This document shows positions 33,023 to 41,544 of a stretch of DNA of 48,511 nucleotides, piece after piece; position 1 is the stretch's first letter; each line of letters begins with the position of its first letter. Under the pieces are notes generated by a model that saw only the letters and a program-made list of their open reading frames with translations, did not search any database and was not told the DNA's origin. Origin of the DNA: Erysipelothrix sp. (GTDB lineage Bacteria > Bacillota_I > Bacilli_A > Erysipelotrichales > Erysipelotrichaceae); contig JAAZEF010000070.1 in the NCBI GenBank assembly GCA_012512455.1, forward strand, positions 1 through 48,511, given 5' to 3'. The position numbers and the translations under genes are program-made.

Positions 33023-33469
33023 CTACTTCTCTTTTCTTATTTCTATGATGTGTTCACTAGAGCTTGTGACAAGTTGGTGTGGTTTAAGAATAGTAATTTT
33101 TTCACCACTTGTAAAAAGACACAACGCTACTGTTGATTTACCATTTTTTTGAATATATTCTAAATCCATAATGGATAATAATTGACCACAAGTGACACTT
33201 TGTCCTTCATGTACTTGAGTTAAAAATCCACGTCCCTCTAATTCAATCGTATCAATACCTAAATGTAGTAAGACTTCCATATTATCCTTAGAGACAAGTG
33301 CTAAGGCATGACCTGTAGGAAACACCATACTCACTTCTCCATCAAAAGGAGCCCTTATTTCCCCTTCACTTAAATCTATCGCATACCCATCTCCCATCAG
33401 TTTAAGAGAAAAGAAAGGATCATCGACTTCCTCCAAATAAAGTAATTTTCCAGTAGCAAAAGGTTTCAT
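33023..33469 (-). CDS. PTS glucose-family EIIA protein
   Basis: 148 residues, a free-standing EIIA of the glucose superfamily. GYAIDLSEGEIRAPFDGEVS is the conserved first half, FPTGHALALVS has the assisting His and VLLHLGIDTIEL the phosphorylated His. It carries phosphate from HPr to an EIIB/EIIC partner not encoded here, so it may serve a transporter elsewhere or act as a regulator. Its ATG overlaps the mgtC-like stop (TAATG). Confidence 0.92.
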   Translation of the reverse strand: MKPFATGKLLYLEEVDDPFFSLKLMGDGYAIDLSEGEIRAPFDGEVSMVFPTGHALALVSKDNMEVLLHLGIDTIELEGRGFLTQVHEGQSVTCGQLLSIMDLEYIQKNGKSTVALCLFTSGEKITILKPHQLVTSSSEHIIEIRKEK

Positions 33470-34152
33470 TAGTCAATATCTGACATTTCTATACTAACCA
33501 CAAAACGAGTCTCGATAAGTTTTTTAGATAGTTTATCAAAATCAAAAGTTCGAGGATTATTGAGTCTAAAAACATGAGTATACAACATCTGATCACCTAC
33601 AACATCCACATGAAGACGTTTAGTCTCTAACTCGACTTCACACTCTATGAATATTTCATCTAAAACATCAAACGCATTCGTTTTATTTAAATACTTAATA
33701 ATGACACTACGTGGAGCATCTACTACGACCACACGCTTAAAGAAGATTAAAGTTCCAATCACAAATAAAAACCCAATACTAGCAGTCCAATATGAACCAA
33801 TCCCTATCGCTAAGCCTAAGGCAGCCACCGACCAAATAGAGGCAGCGGTAGTCAATCCTTGAATAGTACGTCTGGTTACAATAATTGCTCCTGCACCAAG
33901 AAAGCCTATCCCGCTTACTACTTGAGCAATCAAGCGTACTGGATCGATACTGATAATATTAGAGTCTAATGACAGAGCATACTGAATCGCTTCTATTTGA
34001 ATAATAGCGATAATCGTAGAAGAGATACCTACTAGAATATGTGTTTTTAACCCAGCACTACTTTGATTAATCTCACGCTCTGTACCAATTAAACCTGAAA
34101 AAAAGAGTGCTATTATTAATTTAACAGTAATTTCAATAATGTTTTCAGCCAT
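33469..34152 (-). CDS. MgtC/SapB-family membrane protein
   Basis: About 227 residues. The N-terminal half has four to five membrane segments with the family block FFSGLIGTEREINQSSAGLK then THILVGISSTIIAI, and GIGFLGAGAIIVTRRTIQGL then TTAASIW. The C-terminal ~85 residues are a soluble ACT-like domain. Function ranges from magnesium-limitation response to phosphate and ATP control in different bacteria; not assignable here. I chose ATG 34152 (GAGGTGA five nt upstream) rather than the GTG 9 nt before it. Confidence 0.9.
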   Translation of the reverse strand: MAENIIEITVKLIIALFFSGLIGTEREINQSSAGLKTHILVGISSTIIAIIQIEAIQYALSLDSNIISIDPVRLIAQVVSGIGFLGAGAIIVTRRTIQGLTTAASIWSVAALGLAIGIGSYWTASIGFLFVIGTLIFFKRVVVVDAPRSVIIKYLNKTNAFDVLDEIFIECEVELETKRLHVDVVGDQMLYTHVFRLNNPRTFDFDKLSKKLIETRFVVSIEMSDID

Positions 34153-34174
34153 GATATTCACCTCATTTGTTCTA

Positions 34175-35236
34175 TTATATCAAGAACAAGCTTAAAACAA
34201 GAGTCAAACAAATAAATAGGAAAGGACTTTTTTTATATTTAATGAGTCCAATTGATGTTATTACAAATATTGCTATGGACAGGCCACTAGTTAAACTCGT
34301 CATTCCGATGTTAACCAAGACCATAGCCATAAGGGCCAATGAGCCCATTGCTACTCCACTAAGGATCGTTGAGAACCATTTTATTGATTGAAGTCGCTCA
34401 AATATTGAACCTAACAGGAGCACTAATAAAAACGAAGGCAAAAAGATTCCTAAGGATGCGACTAGACCACCTAGAATGCCATGAAATTGATAACCAATAA
34501 ACGTAGCGGTAGTTAATACAGGTCCTGGTGTAATTTCTCCTACTAAAATAGCATCGACAATTTGTGAATTACTAAGGAGTCCCAATGAATTTACAAACTC
34601 TGCTTGTACAAAAGCAAACAACACATAACCACTACCAAATAAGATAAGACCAATCTTAAAAAAGATGAAAAAAAGGCTCATTAAACTGAGCGGTTCTATA
34701 ACAAATAAATTATCTTTCTTAATCTTGGTAGATAGGTAGTAAAGAAGTCCTGCACTTAATAAAACTAGCAGTTCATTCATCTTAAACCAAGCAGCAATTA
34801 AGGCCAAAATAAATATAACAACTTTATTAATATCTTTGATTTGAGACGATAACATTTTGACCAAAGCACTTAATATGATCGCCATCACCACTGGCTGCAT
34901 AGTATTAAAAATAGTCTGAATTTGATCTAACTCATGATAGCGCTGATACAAGAAACCAATGAACATGACTAAAATCATCGCAGGCAAAATAAAAGCAAAG
35001 CCTGCCACTAAGAGTCCCTTTTTACCAGCTCTTTTTTGTCCAATTAACATAGCCATTTCTGTTGAGTTAGGTCCAGGTATTAAATTAGTAAAGCCCAATA
35101 AGCTCAAAAATTCTTCTTGGCTTAACCAGCCTTTATCATGTACAAATTCATTTTCCATCATTGCAATGTGGGCTGCTGGTCCACCAAAAGCAAACAATCC
35201 TAATTTTAAAAAGGTACTAAAGATTTCTATCAACAT
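34175..35236 (-). CDS. chrA: Chromate transporter family protein (two-domain ChrA)
   Basis: About 353 residues with roughly ten to twelve membrane segments. Two homologous halves, each opening with a Gly-rich block: LKLGLFAFGGPAAHIAMMEN in the first and FFKIGLILFGSGYVLFAFVQ in the second, and each with a P-G-P motif (LIPGPNSTEMAM, ITPGPVLTTATF). These are the signatures of CHR transporters, which efflux chromate in studied cases; a chromate role here is not certain. The start ATG 35236 has AGGAGAAAAAACT. A 22-nt gap separates it from the mgtC-like gene. Confidence 0.9.
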   Translation of the reverse strand: MLIEIFSTFLKLGLFAFGGPAAHIAMMENEFVHDKGWLSQEEFLSLLGFTNLIPGPNSTEMAMLIGQKRAGKKGLLVAGFAFILPAMILVMFIGFLYQRYHELDQIQTIFNTMQPVVMAIILSALVKMLSSQIKDINKVVIFILALIAAWFKMNELLVLLSAGLLYYLSTKIKKDNLFVIEPLSLMSLFFIFFKIGLILFGSGYVLFAFVQAEFVNSLGLLSNSQIVDAILVGEITPGPVLTTATFIGYQFHGILGGLVASLGIFLPSFLLVLLLGSIFERLQSIKWFSTILSGVAMGSLALMAMVLVNIGMTSLTSGLSIAIFVITSIGLIKYKKSPFLFICLTLVLSLFLI

Positions 35237-35300
35237 AGTTTTTTCTCCTAATACCAATTCATATTAACACTTAAATTTAATTACAAGATAGTTTGATGCT

Positions 35301-35687
35301 TTAATAACCCTTCTTCAAAGCAATACTAGTCGCACTCTTTATCGCCTCAGCAGAGAGTGTTACCCCCGAAATAGTATCGACATCATAAGTATTCTCTTCA
35401 ATAATCTTAAAGCGTATCGCTTGAGCATCATACCCTAGACCATGATCGTGTTCTAAGATGATTAAATCCTTAATTTCATGATTTTCTACAACGACTTGAA
35501 CATGAGCACTCACTAAATCAGTCACAACTTCTGCTTCATAGGTCCCATCTGTTACTTTCTTCATATCAATTTCTTCATAATGCATAGCCTTGATTTCTTT
35601 TTTAGCATCGCTTTCAAACCAGACCACAAGTCCCACAAGAACAATGATCATTACAACGAGAGCTATTAATAATTGTTTAAATTTCAT
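35301..35687 (-). CDS. Membrane-anchored FMN-binding domain protein
   Basis: 128 residues. One N-terminal membrane segment (LLIALVVMIIVLVGLVVW), then an extracytoplasmic FMN_bind domain. The C-terminal block DTISGVTLSAEAIKSA contains the S-G-[AV]-T motif whose Thr is the site of covalent FMN attachment by the ApbE flavin transferase in this family. The preceding DGTYEAEVV-type strand and HVQVVVENHEIKDLIILEHD match the fold. ApbE and electron-transfer partners are not in the window. The start ATG 35687 has AGGGGAGATTAGT. Confidence 0.88.
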   Translation of the reverse strand: MKFKQLLIALVVMIIVLVGLVVWFESDAKKEIKAMHYEEIDMKKVTDGTYEAEVVTDLVSAHVQVVVENHEIKDLIILEHDHGLGYDAQAIRFKIIEENTYDVDTISGVTLSAEAIKSATSIALKKGY

Positions 35688-35705
35688 ACTAATCTCCCCT
35701 GAAAT

Positions 35706-35739
35706 TAAAAATGTATGGAATTAAATAACTCCATACATT
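35706..35739 (-). terminator. Terminator of the SPFH/48-aa gene cluster
   Basis: AATGTATGGA (35710-35719) pairs with TCCATACATT (35730-35739), perfect 10-bp stem, T-rich on the minus strand. Confidence 0.75.
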
Positions 35740-35755
35740 ATTGTAACATAAGACA

Positions 35756-35902
35756 TTACGATGATACAGCTGCTCCGATACCAGTTCCAAGGGCGATACC
35801 AATGGCTATCCATAAACCTAAGTTTTCAGTCATAACCCCTATAGCAACCCCTACAGCAAGGCCAATAGCCGTATAAACACCGATGTTTTTACGTTTCTTC
35901 AT
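35756..35902 (-). CDS. 48-residue glycine-rich membrane peptide
   Basis: Short gene with stop at 35756 and ATG 35902, 3 nt after the SPFH stop codon. It starts MKKRKNIGVYTAIGLAVGV, then a short MTENLGLW turn, and ends IAIGIALGTGIGAAVSS: two hydrophobic helices with a dense G-xxx-G-like spacing, as in 'glycine-zipper' proteins, with a positive N-terminus. No strong ribosome binding site is seen, so it is probably translated by coupling to the SPFH gene. Function unknown; association with the SPFH membrane protein is an inference from the operon. Confidence 0.7.
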   Translation of the reverse strand: MKKRKNIGVYTAIGLAVGVAIGVMTENLGLWIAIGIALGTGIGAAVSS

Positions 35903-35905
35903 AAG

Positions 35906-36916
35906 CTATTGATTGTCACTATGGACAACTGGCTGTACATCTTTACTACCCACTAGTACTACCAAAAGATTACTTACTAATTTGGCCTTTTGATCATTAT
36001 CCATATTGACAATATCCTCTGATTCTAGTTTTTCAAGTGCCATATCGACCATTGAGACAGCTCCTTCAACAATCATTTGCTTCGCATCAATAATCGCTGA
36101 AGCTTGTTGACGTTGTAACATCGCTGAAGCAATTTCACTCGCATAAGCTAAGTTGGTAATACGCGCATCCATGATTTCTAATCCTGCGACTTCTACACGA
36201 CGTTGTAATTCTTGTTGTAAATCTTCCGCAACTTCTTGAGAACTGGAACGCAAAGATTTGTTAGAATTACTTTCTGATAAGTCATAAGGATACAAACGAA
36301 CAATATCTCTTAGAGAAGTATCCGCCTGTATTGATAGAAACTCTGTATAGTTATCCACATTAAAGACAGCTTTTGCTGTATTGACAACTCGCCATATTAC
36401 AACAATTCCAATAATAATTGGATTTCCTAATTGATCATTTACTTTCTGTTTCGAATTATTTAATGTCATGGCTTTTAATGAAATCTTTTTTCTAGATAGA
36501 TTAGCAGATGCTGCCATTAATTCTGTAGCAGTTGATGCGCTAGATTCAGCACGCAATTCACCTGTCGAAGTACTCATGGTCGATGGATTAAAAGAGACCG
36601 AGAAAGGATTAACAAAGTAGAGCCCTTCTTTTTTTATCGTTCCATGATAGTCTCCAAACAAAGTAAGGACTACAGCCTCATTGGGCTTAAGAGAGCGAAT
36701 TCCAGCAAAAATAAACGGTGAAACAAACACGATATAAATAATACCTACGATTAAGGGTATAGCTTTCCAAAATGATGGTTCGTAAGTTGATAGTAATGCG
36801 ATTCCAAAGAAAATGGATACAATTGATACTATTATTAAAATAACATTGAGTATTAAAATTGGTAATCCTTTAATTGGATTTAGAATTCTTTCTTGAACTT
36901 CATGTGTTTGACTCAT
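35906..36916 (-). CDS. SPFH/Band 7 membrane protein
   Basis: 336 residues. Two N-terminal membrane segments (about residues 15-45 and 52-75), then the stomatin/prohibitin/flotillin domain: LKPNEAVVLTLFGDYHGTIK, EGLYFVNPF, NSKQKVNDQLGNPIIIGIVV and an amphipathic LQQELQRRVEVAGLEIMDA region before the final helices with SAMLQRQQASAIIDAKQM. SPFH proteins organise membrane microdomains and stabilise partner proteases or transporters. The start ATG 36916 has AAGGAGGAC. Its 3' neighbour is a 48-aa peptide and its 5' neighbour a 260-aa membrane protein (17-nt overlap). Confidence 0.9.
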   Translation of the reverse strand: MSQTHEVQERILNPIKGLPILILNVILIIVSIVSIFFGIALLSTYEPSFWKAIPLIVGIIYIVFVSPFIFAGIRSLKPNEAVVLTLFGDYHGTIKKEGLYFVNPFSVSFNPSTMSTSTGELRAESSASTATELMAASANLSRKKISLKAMTLNNSKQKVNDQLGNPIIIGIVVIWRVVNTAKAVFNVDNYTEFLSIQADTSLRDIVRLYPYDLSESNSNKSLRSSSQEVAEDLQQELQRRVEVAGLEIMDARITNLAYASEIASAMLQRQQASAIIDAKQMIVEGAVSMVDMALEKLESEDIVNMDNDQKAKLVSNLLVVLVGSKDVQPVVHSDNQ

Positions 36917-37682
36917 ATAATAAGTCCTCCTTCTTGTTAATGTAAATTGCGATAATTACAACAAAGACATCAATAAATGTTCTTAATAATAAATCAATGA
37001 TATCATTGTCGAACACTAGTGGCATAAAGAAATTAAATAAAAATAAATTGATTCCAAATAACATCAATAACGAGATAATTTTTGACACTCTAGGTTGTAT
37101 GTAATGACTATACCAAATCATTACTAATGACACAACAACCCCTGTCATTGTAGCCCATATAATTGTTTCAAATGTTTTTGAATCATAACTTGAATAAATA
37201 TCTATTACCAAGTATTGAAACAACCTTCCTAAAACAAAATAATTAGTAATACTTATAATGATTTTCCAATTGCGATTTGACCATTTAATAGGACGGCTCT
37301 CTTTGGTTTTAGCTACCAACAAACCTAATAATATGCCCATTACCATAAGAGCCATGCCATCGGCCAAAGGATAAGTAATGACATCTAAGGCATTAACATG
37401 AGGAAGTGGCTCCCAAAGATAAATTGTCCAAATTAGAGTTAATGACAATCCATATAACAGACCCTGCTTTATACGATGACCACCTATTTGATCTTTAATT
37501 AAATCGAATAACTTCGCTAATACGGTATAAGCTATGATGCCATAGATAGTAAAAGCTACGGGCATTGTATTAGTTTTAGCAAATAGTGATGGTTCTAAGA
37601 TTGAAGGAGGTCCTACAGGAATTAATAATTGGCCACCAATTCTAATTAATGTTGTAATTATTCCAATTAATAAGTACTTCAT
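36900..37682 (-). CDS. Polytopic membrane protein of unknown function
   Basis: 260 residues with about seven membrane segments and short loops, no recognised motif. It begins MKYLLIGIITTLIRIGGQLL and ends in a charged tail (INKKEDLLYESN). The start ATG 37682 has AGGTGAAGT. Its stop overlaps the SPFH ATG by 17 nt, and SPFH proteins commonly have membrane partners in the same operon, so a shared complex is plausible. I do not recognise the family. Confidence 0.75.
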   Translation of the reverse strand: MKYLLIGIITTLIRIGGQLLIPVGPPSILEPSLFAKTNTMPVAFTIYGIIAYTVLAKLFDLIKDQIGGHRIKQGLLYGLSLTLIWTIYLWEPLPHVNALDVITYPLADGMALMVMGILLGLLVAKTKESRPIKWSNRNWKIIISITNYFVLGRLFQYLVIDIYSSYDSKTFETIIWATMTGVVVSLVMIWYSHYIQPRVSKIISLLMLFGINLFLFNFFMPLVFDNDIIDLLLRTFIDVFVVIIAIYINKKEDLLYESNT

Positions 37683-37779
37683 ACTTCACCTACTTATCTA
37701 ACCTTATTATATCTTATGATTAGATAGTTAATGTTAAGATTTTGTAATAAAAGTGACAAGTCATAGTTGGCACTCATAT

Positions 37780-38301
37780 TTATAAATTCAATACTCCTCT
37801 AAATCCACGAGATGCATAATAGGAATCTGCCCCATTATGATAGATGAAGACTCGATTGTAGCGTCTATCTCCAAAAAGAGCACCGCCTAATTTACGTAAC
37901 TCCACAGGAGTATCAAGCCATGTAGAAGTTGATAAATCGACAGGCATTATGGATTGGAGAATAAAATACTCTTCTTCAGTTAACAAACGGATACCAATTT
38001 CATTAGCCACATCTTTTGCGCTATTAATAGGTTTGTTCTTTTTACGTTTATCCAAGGCTTCTCGATCATAACAAAGTGAACGCCGTAATGTCGGACTTTC
38101 CAAAGAGAAGTCTACATATACTAATTCACCATGTAAGACCATTACATCGGGTTGTCCCCCTGTCTCTTCCATTGCCAAAAGGACACTGAGCTTATAATCA
38201 TTTAAGCGATTGGTAACTTGTTGCCATTGGACACCTTCATGTCGATAGCTATTTTCCTTAAAACGCTCCTCTAAGACTGTTAATAATTGAGCTTGATTCA
38301 C
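37780..38301 (-). CDS. DUF4256-family protein
   Basis: About 173 residues. The block GGQPDVMVLHGELVYVDFSL, then ESPTLRRSLCYDREALDKRK, and the C-terminal RYNRVFIYHNGADSYYASRG and FRGVL match DUF4256 proteins, widely found but of unknown function. No membrane segment or signal peptide. I prefer GTG 38301 to the in-frame GTG 38310, because AAGAGGTG lies about 6 nt before the former. Confidence 0.85.
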   Translation of the reverse strand: MNQAQLLTVLEERFKENSYRHEGVQWQQVTNRLNDYKLSVLLAMEETGGQPDVMVLHGELVYVDFSLESPTLRRSLCYDREALDKRKKNKPINSAKDVANEIGIRLLTEEEYFILQSIMPVDLSTSTWLDTPVELRKLGGALFGDRRYNRVFIYHNGADSYYASRGFRGVLNL

Positions 38302-38354
38302 ATAAACCACCTCTTCTTTAAATTAATTATTTCATGATTATCTACTTGGTAACA

Positions 38355-38900
38355 CTATTTTGCATTAATATATTCAATTTTATTTAGGTCAGGTGTATGA
38401 GGTGTAAACTCTTTAGCGGGATGACCTACTAAAATAGTAGTGCCAAGTTGCCATTGATGATTGATTCCTACCTGTTGTTGAAATTGTAAATTTTCAAAAG
38501 GAATCCTTGCCATACCACAATGAACAGAGCCCAGTCCTAAAGATGTGGCAGCTAACACAATATTTTGAGCCACAATACCCACATCAAGATCAGCATTATC
38601 TTTCTTTAAGATAACAAACATTAAAGGAGCATTGTAAAACAAATGACCTCCTCTTTCCATAAAGCGATTATAAGCACTTGGGTCTTCTTGTGCTTTTAAA
38701 ACTCGCATTCCCTCATCATCCATTGCATTAATGAGTTCTTTATCTTTGATGACCACAATCTTCCAAGGTTGAAGATTTCTAGCACTTGGAGAACAGACTC
38801 CCGCATAAGCAATCTTCTCAATTATTTCATCAGCAATCATATCGTCACTAAAAGCACGACAAGATGCTCTGTTTTCAATAGTCATTAGTACTTCATTCAT
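38355..38900 (-). CDS. Nitroreductase-family FMN oxidoreductase
   Basis: 181 residues. It opens with the family NR-S-R-F-style block ENRASCRAFSDDMI and VCSPSARNLQPWKIVVI (the S-x-x-N-x-Q-P-W FMN-binding motif). LAATSLGLGSVHCGM and the late GHPAKEFTPH are also typical. FMN-dependent reduction of nitroaromatics, quinones or flavin; substrate unknown. The start ATG 38900 has AAAGGATTG; an in-frame ATG five codons later is possible. Confidence 0.9.
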   Translation of the reverse strand: MNEVLMTIENRASCRAFSDDMIADEIIEKIAYAGVCSPSARNLQPWKIVVIKDKELINAMDDEGMRVLKAQEDPSAYNRFMERGGHLFYNAPLMFVILKKDNADLDVGIVAQNIVLAATSLGLGSVHCGMARIPFENLQFQQQVGINHQWQLGTTILVGHPAKEFTPHTPDLNKIEYINAK

Positions 38901-38968
38901 TATTATTCAATCCTTTCTTGATTCTTATTATAACATGGTACAATTCACCTATATAGGAGGTTTTTAAA

Positions 38969-39448
38969 ATGATTCATAAAGATGATATCCAACATCTTAG
39001 GCGATGTGTAGAATTAGCTAAAGAGGCCTTATCAAAAGGTGATCAACCTTTTGGTTCACTTTTAGTTTCCCAAACAGGAGAAGTATTATTTGAAGACCAT
39101 AATCATATAGCAACAGGTGATTTCACTCAACATCCAGAATTTGCGATAGCACGATGGGCAGCACAGAATTTAAGTCCACAAGAGCGCGCATTAACAACCG
39201 TCTATACCTCAGGTGAACATTGTCCAATGTGTAGTGCTGCTCATGGCATGAATGGCTTAGGACGAATTGTCTATGCAAGTTCGTCAAAGCAATTTAGAGA
39301 ATGGTGTAAAGAGTTTAATGTTTCAAGTGGTCCTATCTATAATTTAAGCGTTGAAGAAGTGATTAGAGATCCTCAAGTCGATGGACCTGTTGAAGAATTT
39401 GCTGAGGAAATTAAAGAACTTCATCGACAATATTTTTCAAAATTATAA
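38969..39448 (+). CDS. Cytidine/deoxycytidylate deaminase-family (nucleoside/guanine deaminase-like) protein
   Basis: 159 residues. Zinc site: HPEFA (His and the catalytic Glu) and SGEHCPMCSAA with the two ligand cysteines; the usual P-C-x-x-C has His in place of Pro. The opening LAKEALSKGDQPFGSLLVSQ matches nucleoside deaminases of the guanine/cytosine/tRNA-adenosine group. A substrate cannot be read. The start ATG 38969 has TAGGAGGTTTTTAAA. Divergent from the nitroreductase. Confidence 0.9.
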   Translation: MIHKDDIQHLRRCVELAKEALSKGDQPFGSLLVSQTGEVLFEDHNHIATGDFTQHPEFAIARWAAQNLSPQERALTTVYTSGEHCPMCSAAHGMNGLGRIVYASSSKQFREWCKEFNVSSGPIYNLSVEEVIRDPQVDGPVEEFAEEIKELHRQYFSKL

Positions 39449-39508
39449 CTTTTATTGAAGTTTTACTGTCGAGCTTGTATTATTAACTCAGTGATTGGAG
39501 GCTATAAT

Positions 39509-39898
39509 ATTAAGAAAAGTATTTACATGTTAGTGGGATTAATTAGTCTTGGGATAGGGTTTGTGGCCGCCATTGTACCACTGTTACCAGCCTTTCCTTT
39601 TCTATTAATTGCAGCACTAAGTTTTGGACGCTCTTCCGATAAACTTTATCATTGGTTCATTTCAACCAAATTATATAAAAACAACCTTGAGTCCTACTTG
39701 TTAAAGAAAGGTATGACATTCAAAGCAAAAAGAAATCTTATTGTCACTGCAACCTTAACGATGAGCTTAGGCTTTTTCATGATGCATCAAGTACCCATTG
39801 GTCAGATTATTTTAGGAGTTGTGTGGATTGCCCATTTAATATATTTTTTGTTTGGTGTTAAGACAATTAATGAAGAAGTTGAATGTGAATCATGTTAA
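39509..39898 (+). CDS. DUF454 (YbaN-family) membrane protein with a probable ATT start
   Basis: About 129 residues, two to three membrane segments. LGIGFVAAIVPLLPAFPFLL then IAALSFGRSSDKLYHWF is the DUF454 block. The only good ribosome binding site, GGAGG (39497-39501), is 7 nt before ATT 39509, where the homology to family N-termini (K-K-x-I-Y-M-L-V-G-L-I-S-L-G) begins. There is no ATG before codon 11 of this product, and the TTG at 39455 lacks a ribosome binding site. ATT starts are rare (infC is the known example), so this start is an inference. It lies 60 nt after the deaminase gene. The last codons overlap the next gene's ATG. Confidence 0.75.
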   Translation: MKKSIYMLVGLISLGIGFVAAIVPLLPAFPFLLIAALSFGRSSDKLYHWFISTKLYKNNLESYLLKKGMTFKAKRNLIVTATLTMSLGFFMMHQVPIGQIILGVVWIAHLIYFLFGVKTINEEVECESC

Positions 39899-40809
39899 CT
39901 CAAGAACAATTTGATAACTTTGTAAATCAATTAAAAGATGACAATTTACATTATTTATTGATTAAACAGGATAATCAAGTCTTTAGACACGCTTTTAATG
40001 ATAAGACGACCCCCTCCGATGTACGCAGTATTGCCAAGACAGTCTTGGCTCTTTTCTGTGGAATGGTCATTGACAAACATCATGATTTTAATATTGATAC
40101 CTTGGTTTGGCCATTTTTAGAGCCCATTGTTAATTTAAGAAATCAAGATAATTTGTTTTACTTAAAACAACTCAAAATAAAACATTTATTAAATCACACT
40201 ATCGGCTTTGACCAAGTACTATTGATGAGAAATGATATCAAAGAACTTGATCCTTATTCTTTAGTCGATTTGGTTGTCAATACACCAATAACATATCATC
40301 CTGGAAGTCATTATCTTTATTCTAATGCCGGCTTTTATTTGTTGGCCATTGTTTTAGAACGTTATTTGAAACAAGATTTATTAACAGTCATTCAACACCA
40401 ACTTTTTGATCCCTTAGATATTAAAGATTTTCACTGGCAACATTATGGTCATTATCTCGCTGGAGCAACTAAACTTTTCTTAATGCCAGAAGACCTTCTT
40501 AAAATAGGTGAAGTCTTACTAAACAATGATCAAAGCTTAGTTTCATCAGACTGGATACAATTCTTAAAAAAGATAACTGTATTAACCCCTAAGAATGATA
40601 CACCTACCCATCAATATTTTAGAAGATACGGATATGGCAGTGGCATGTGGGTCAATCACCAAGATCTTTATTTTGGACATGGTACTGATGGTCAAACATT
40701 AGTGATGATACCCGATAAAAAAGCCATCATAATTACGATGGCTCAACAAAGAAATGTAAAACATCTTGAAAGTGTTATTGATCAAATTATTTCTGCGTTG
40801 TATCAATAA
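39892..40809 (+). CDS. Serine hydrolase of the beta-lactamase / class C fold
   Basis: 305 residues. Catalytic motifs of class-C-type serine hydrolases: SIAK (S-x-x-K, near residue 44), YSN (Y-x-N, near residue 144), and HGTDG as a variant K/H-x-G near residue 261. There is no signal peptide, so it is probably cytoplasmic and more likely an esterase or peptidase than an antibiotic-degrading enzyme. The start ATG 39892 overlaps the end of the DUF454 gene by 7 nt. It converges with rluF; their ends overlap by 23 nt. Confidence 0.85.
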   Translation: MLTQEQFDNFVNQLKDDNLHYLLIKQDNQVFRHAFNDKTTPSDVRSIAKTVLALFCGMVIDKHHDFNIDTLVWPFLEPIVNLRNQDNLFYLKQLKIKHLLNHTIGFDQVLLMRNDIKELDPYSLVDLVVNTPITYHPGSHYLYSNAGFYLLAIVLERYLKQDLLTVIQHQLFDPLDIKDFHWQHYGHYLAGATKLFLMPEDLLKIGEVLLNNDQSLVSSDWIQFLKKITVLTPKNDTPTHQYFRRYGYGSGMWVNHQDLYFGHGTDGQTLVMIPDKKAIIITMAQQRNVKHLESVIDQIISALYQ

Positions 40810-41500
40810 GTAATTGCTTAGTCTCTAAAGCATTTAATAGTCGCCATTTACCAACAGGTAAATCGTTAAGATGAATATTCATAATACGAATGCGTTGTAA
40901 GTGTATTACTTGGTACCCCAAGGCAGTGCACATTCTACGAATTTGTCGATTTAATCCTTGAGTAAGGGTGATTTTAAAAGATGTCTTGTTGATTTGTTTT
41001 ACCTTACTTTGATAAGTGACAGTATATTCGTTTTTGACAGGATTATAAATTTTGACACCCTCTCTTAAGTTGTTTAAGAAATCTGGTGTCACTTTTTTAT
41101 TAACACTCACAAGATAATCTTTTTCATGATTGTTCTCTTGTGCTAATATTTGATTTACAATTTGACCATCATTTGTTAATAAGATAAGTCCTTCTGAGTC
41201 TTTGTCAAGACGTCCGACGGGAAAAATCCTTTCTGGATAATTGATAAAATCGATGATATTACCCTTTATGTTTCTATCCGTGGTACACGTGATACCTTTA
41301 GGTTTATTAAGTATTAAATAAATGGCCTGTGGCTTTTGTGCTAAGAGTTGACCATCGATTTTCACAATATCATTCTCTTGTACTTGTTGTCCAATAAGTG
41401 CCAGGGTACCATTGATAGTCACACGACCATTTTTAATTAATTCATCTGCTTCTCTACGGGAACAATAGCCTGTAGAGCTGATATAGTTGTTGATTCTCAT
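40787..41500 (-). CDS. rluF: 23S rRNA pseudouridine synthase, RluF-like
   Basis: 237 residues. N-terminal S4 RNA-binding domain (ISSTGYCSRREADELIKNGR), then the RsuA/RluB/E/F catalytic block PVGRLDKDSEGLILLTNDG with the catalytic Asp, and the C-terminal LTQGLNRQIRRMCTALGYQV with RIRIMNIHLNDLPVGKWR. The G-N-R-x-R / RMN block and overall similarity to RluF (position 2604 of 23S rRNA) point to that subgroup rather than RsuA. The start ATG 41500 follows CTAGGAATG-type sequence. Runs toward the serine hydrolase. Confidence 0.9.
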   Translation of the reverse strand: MRINNYISSTGYCSRREADELIKNGRVTINGTLALIGQQVQENDIVKIDGQLLAQKPQAIYLILNKPKGITCTTDRNIKGNIIDFINYPERIFPVGRLDKDSEGLILLTNDGQIVNQILAQENNHEKDYLVSVNKKVTPDFLNNLREGVKIYNPVKNEYTVTYQSKVKQINKTSFKITLTQGLNRQIRRMCTALGYQVIHLQRIRIMNIHLNDLPVGKWRLLNALETKQLLIDTTQK

Positions 41501-41544
41501 TCCTAGATTCTAAACCTATTCATTCTTTATTGCAACATATAAAA

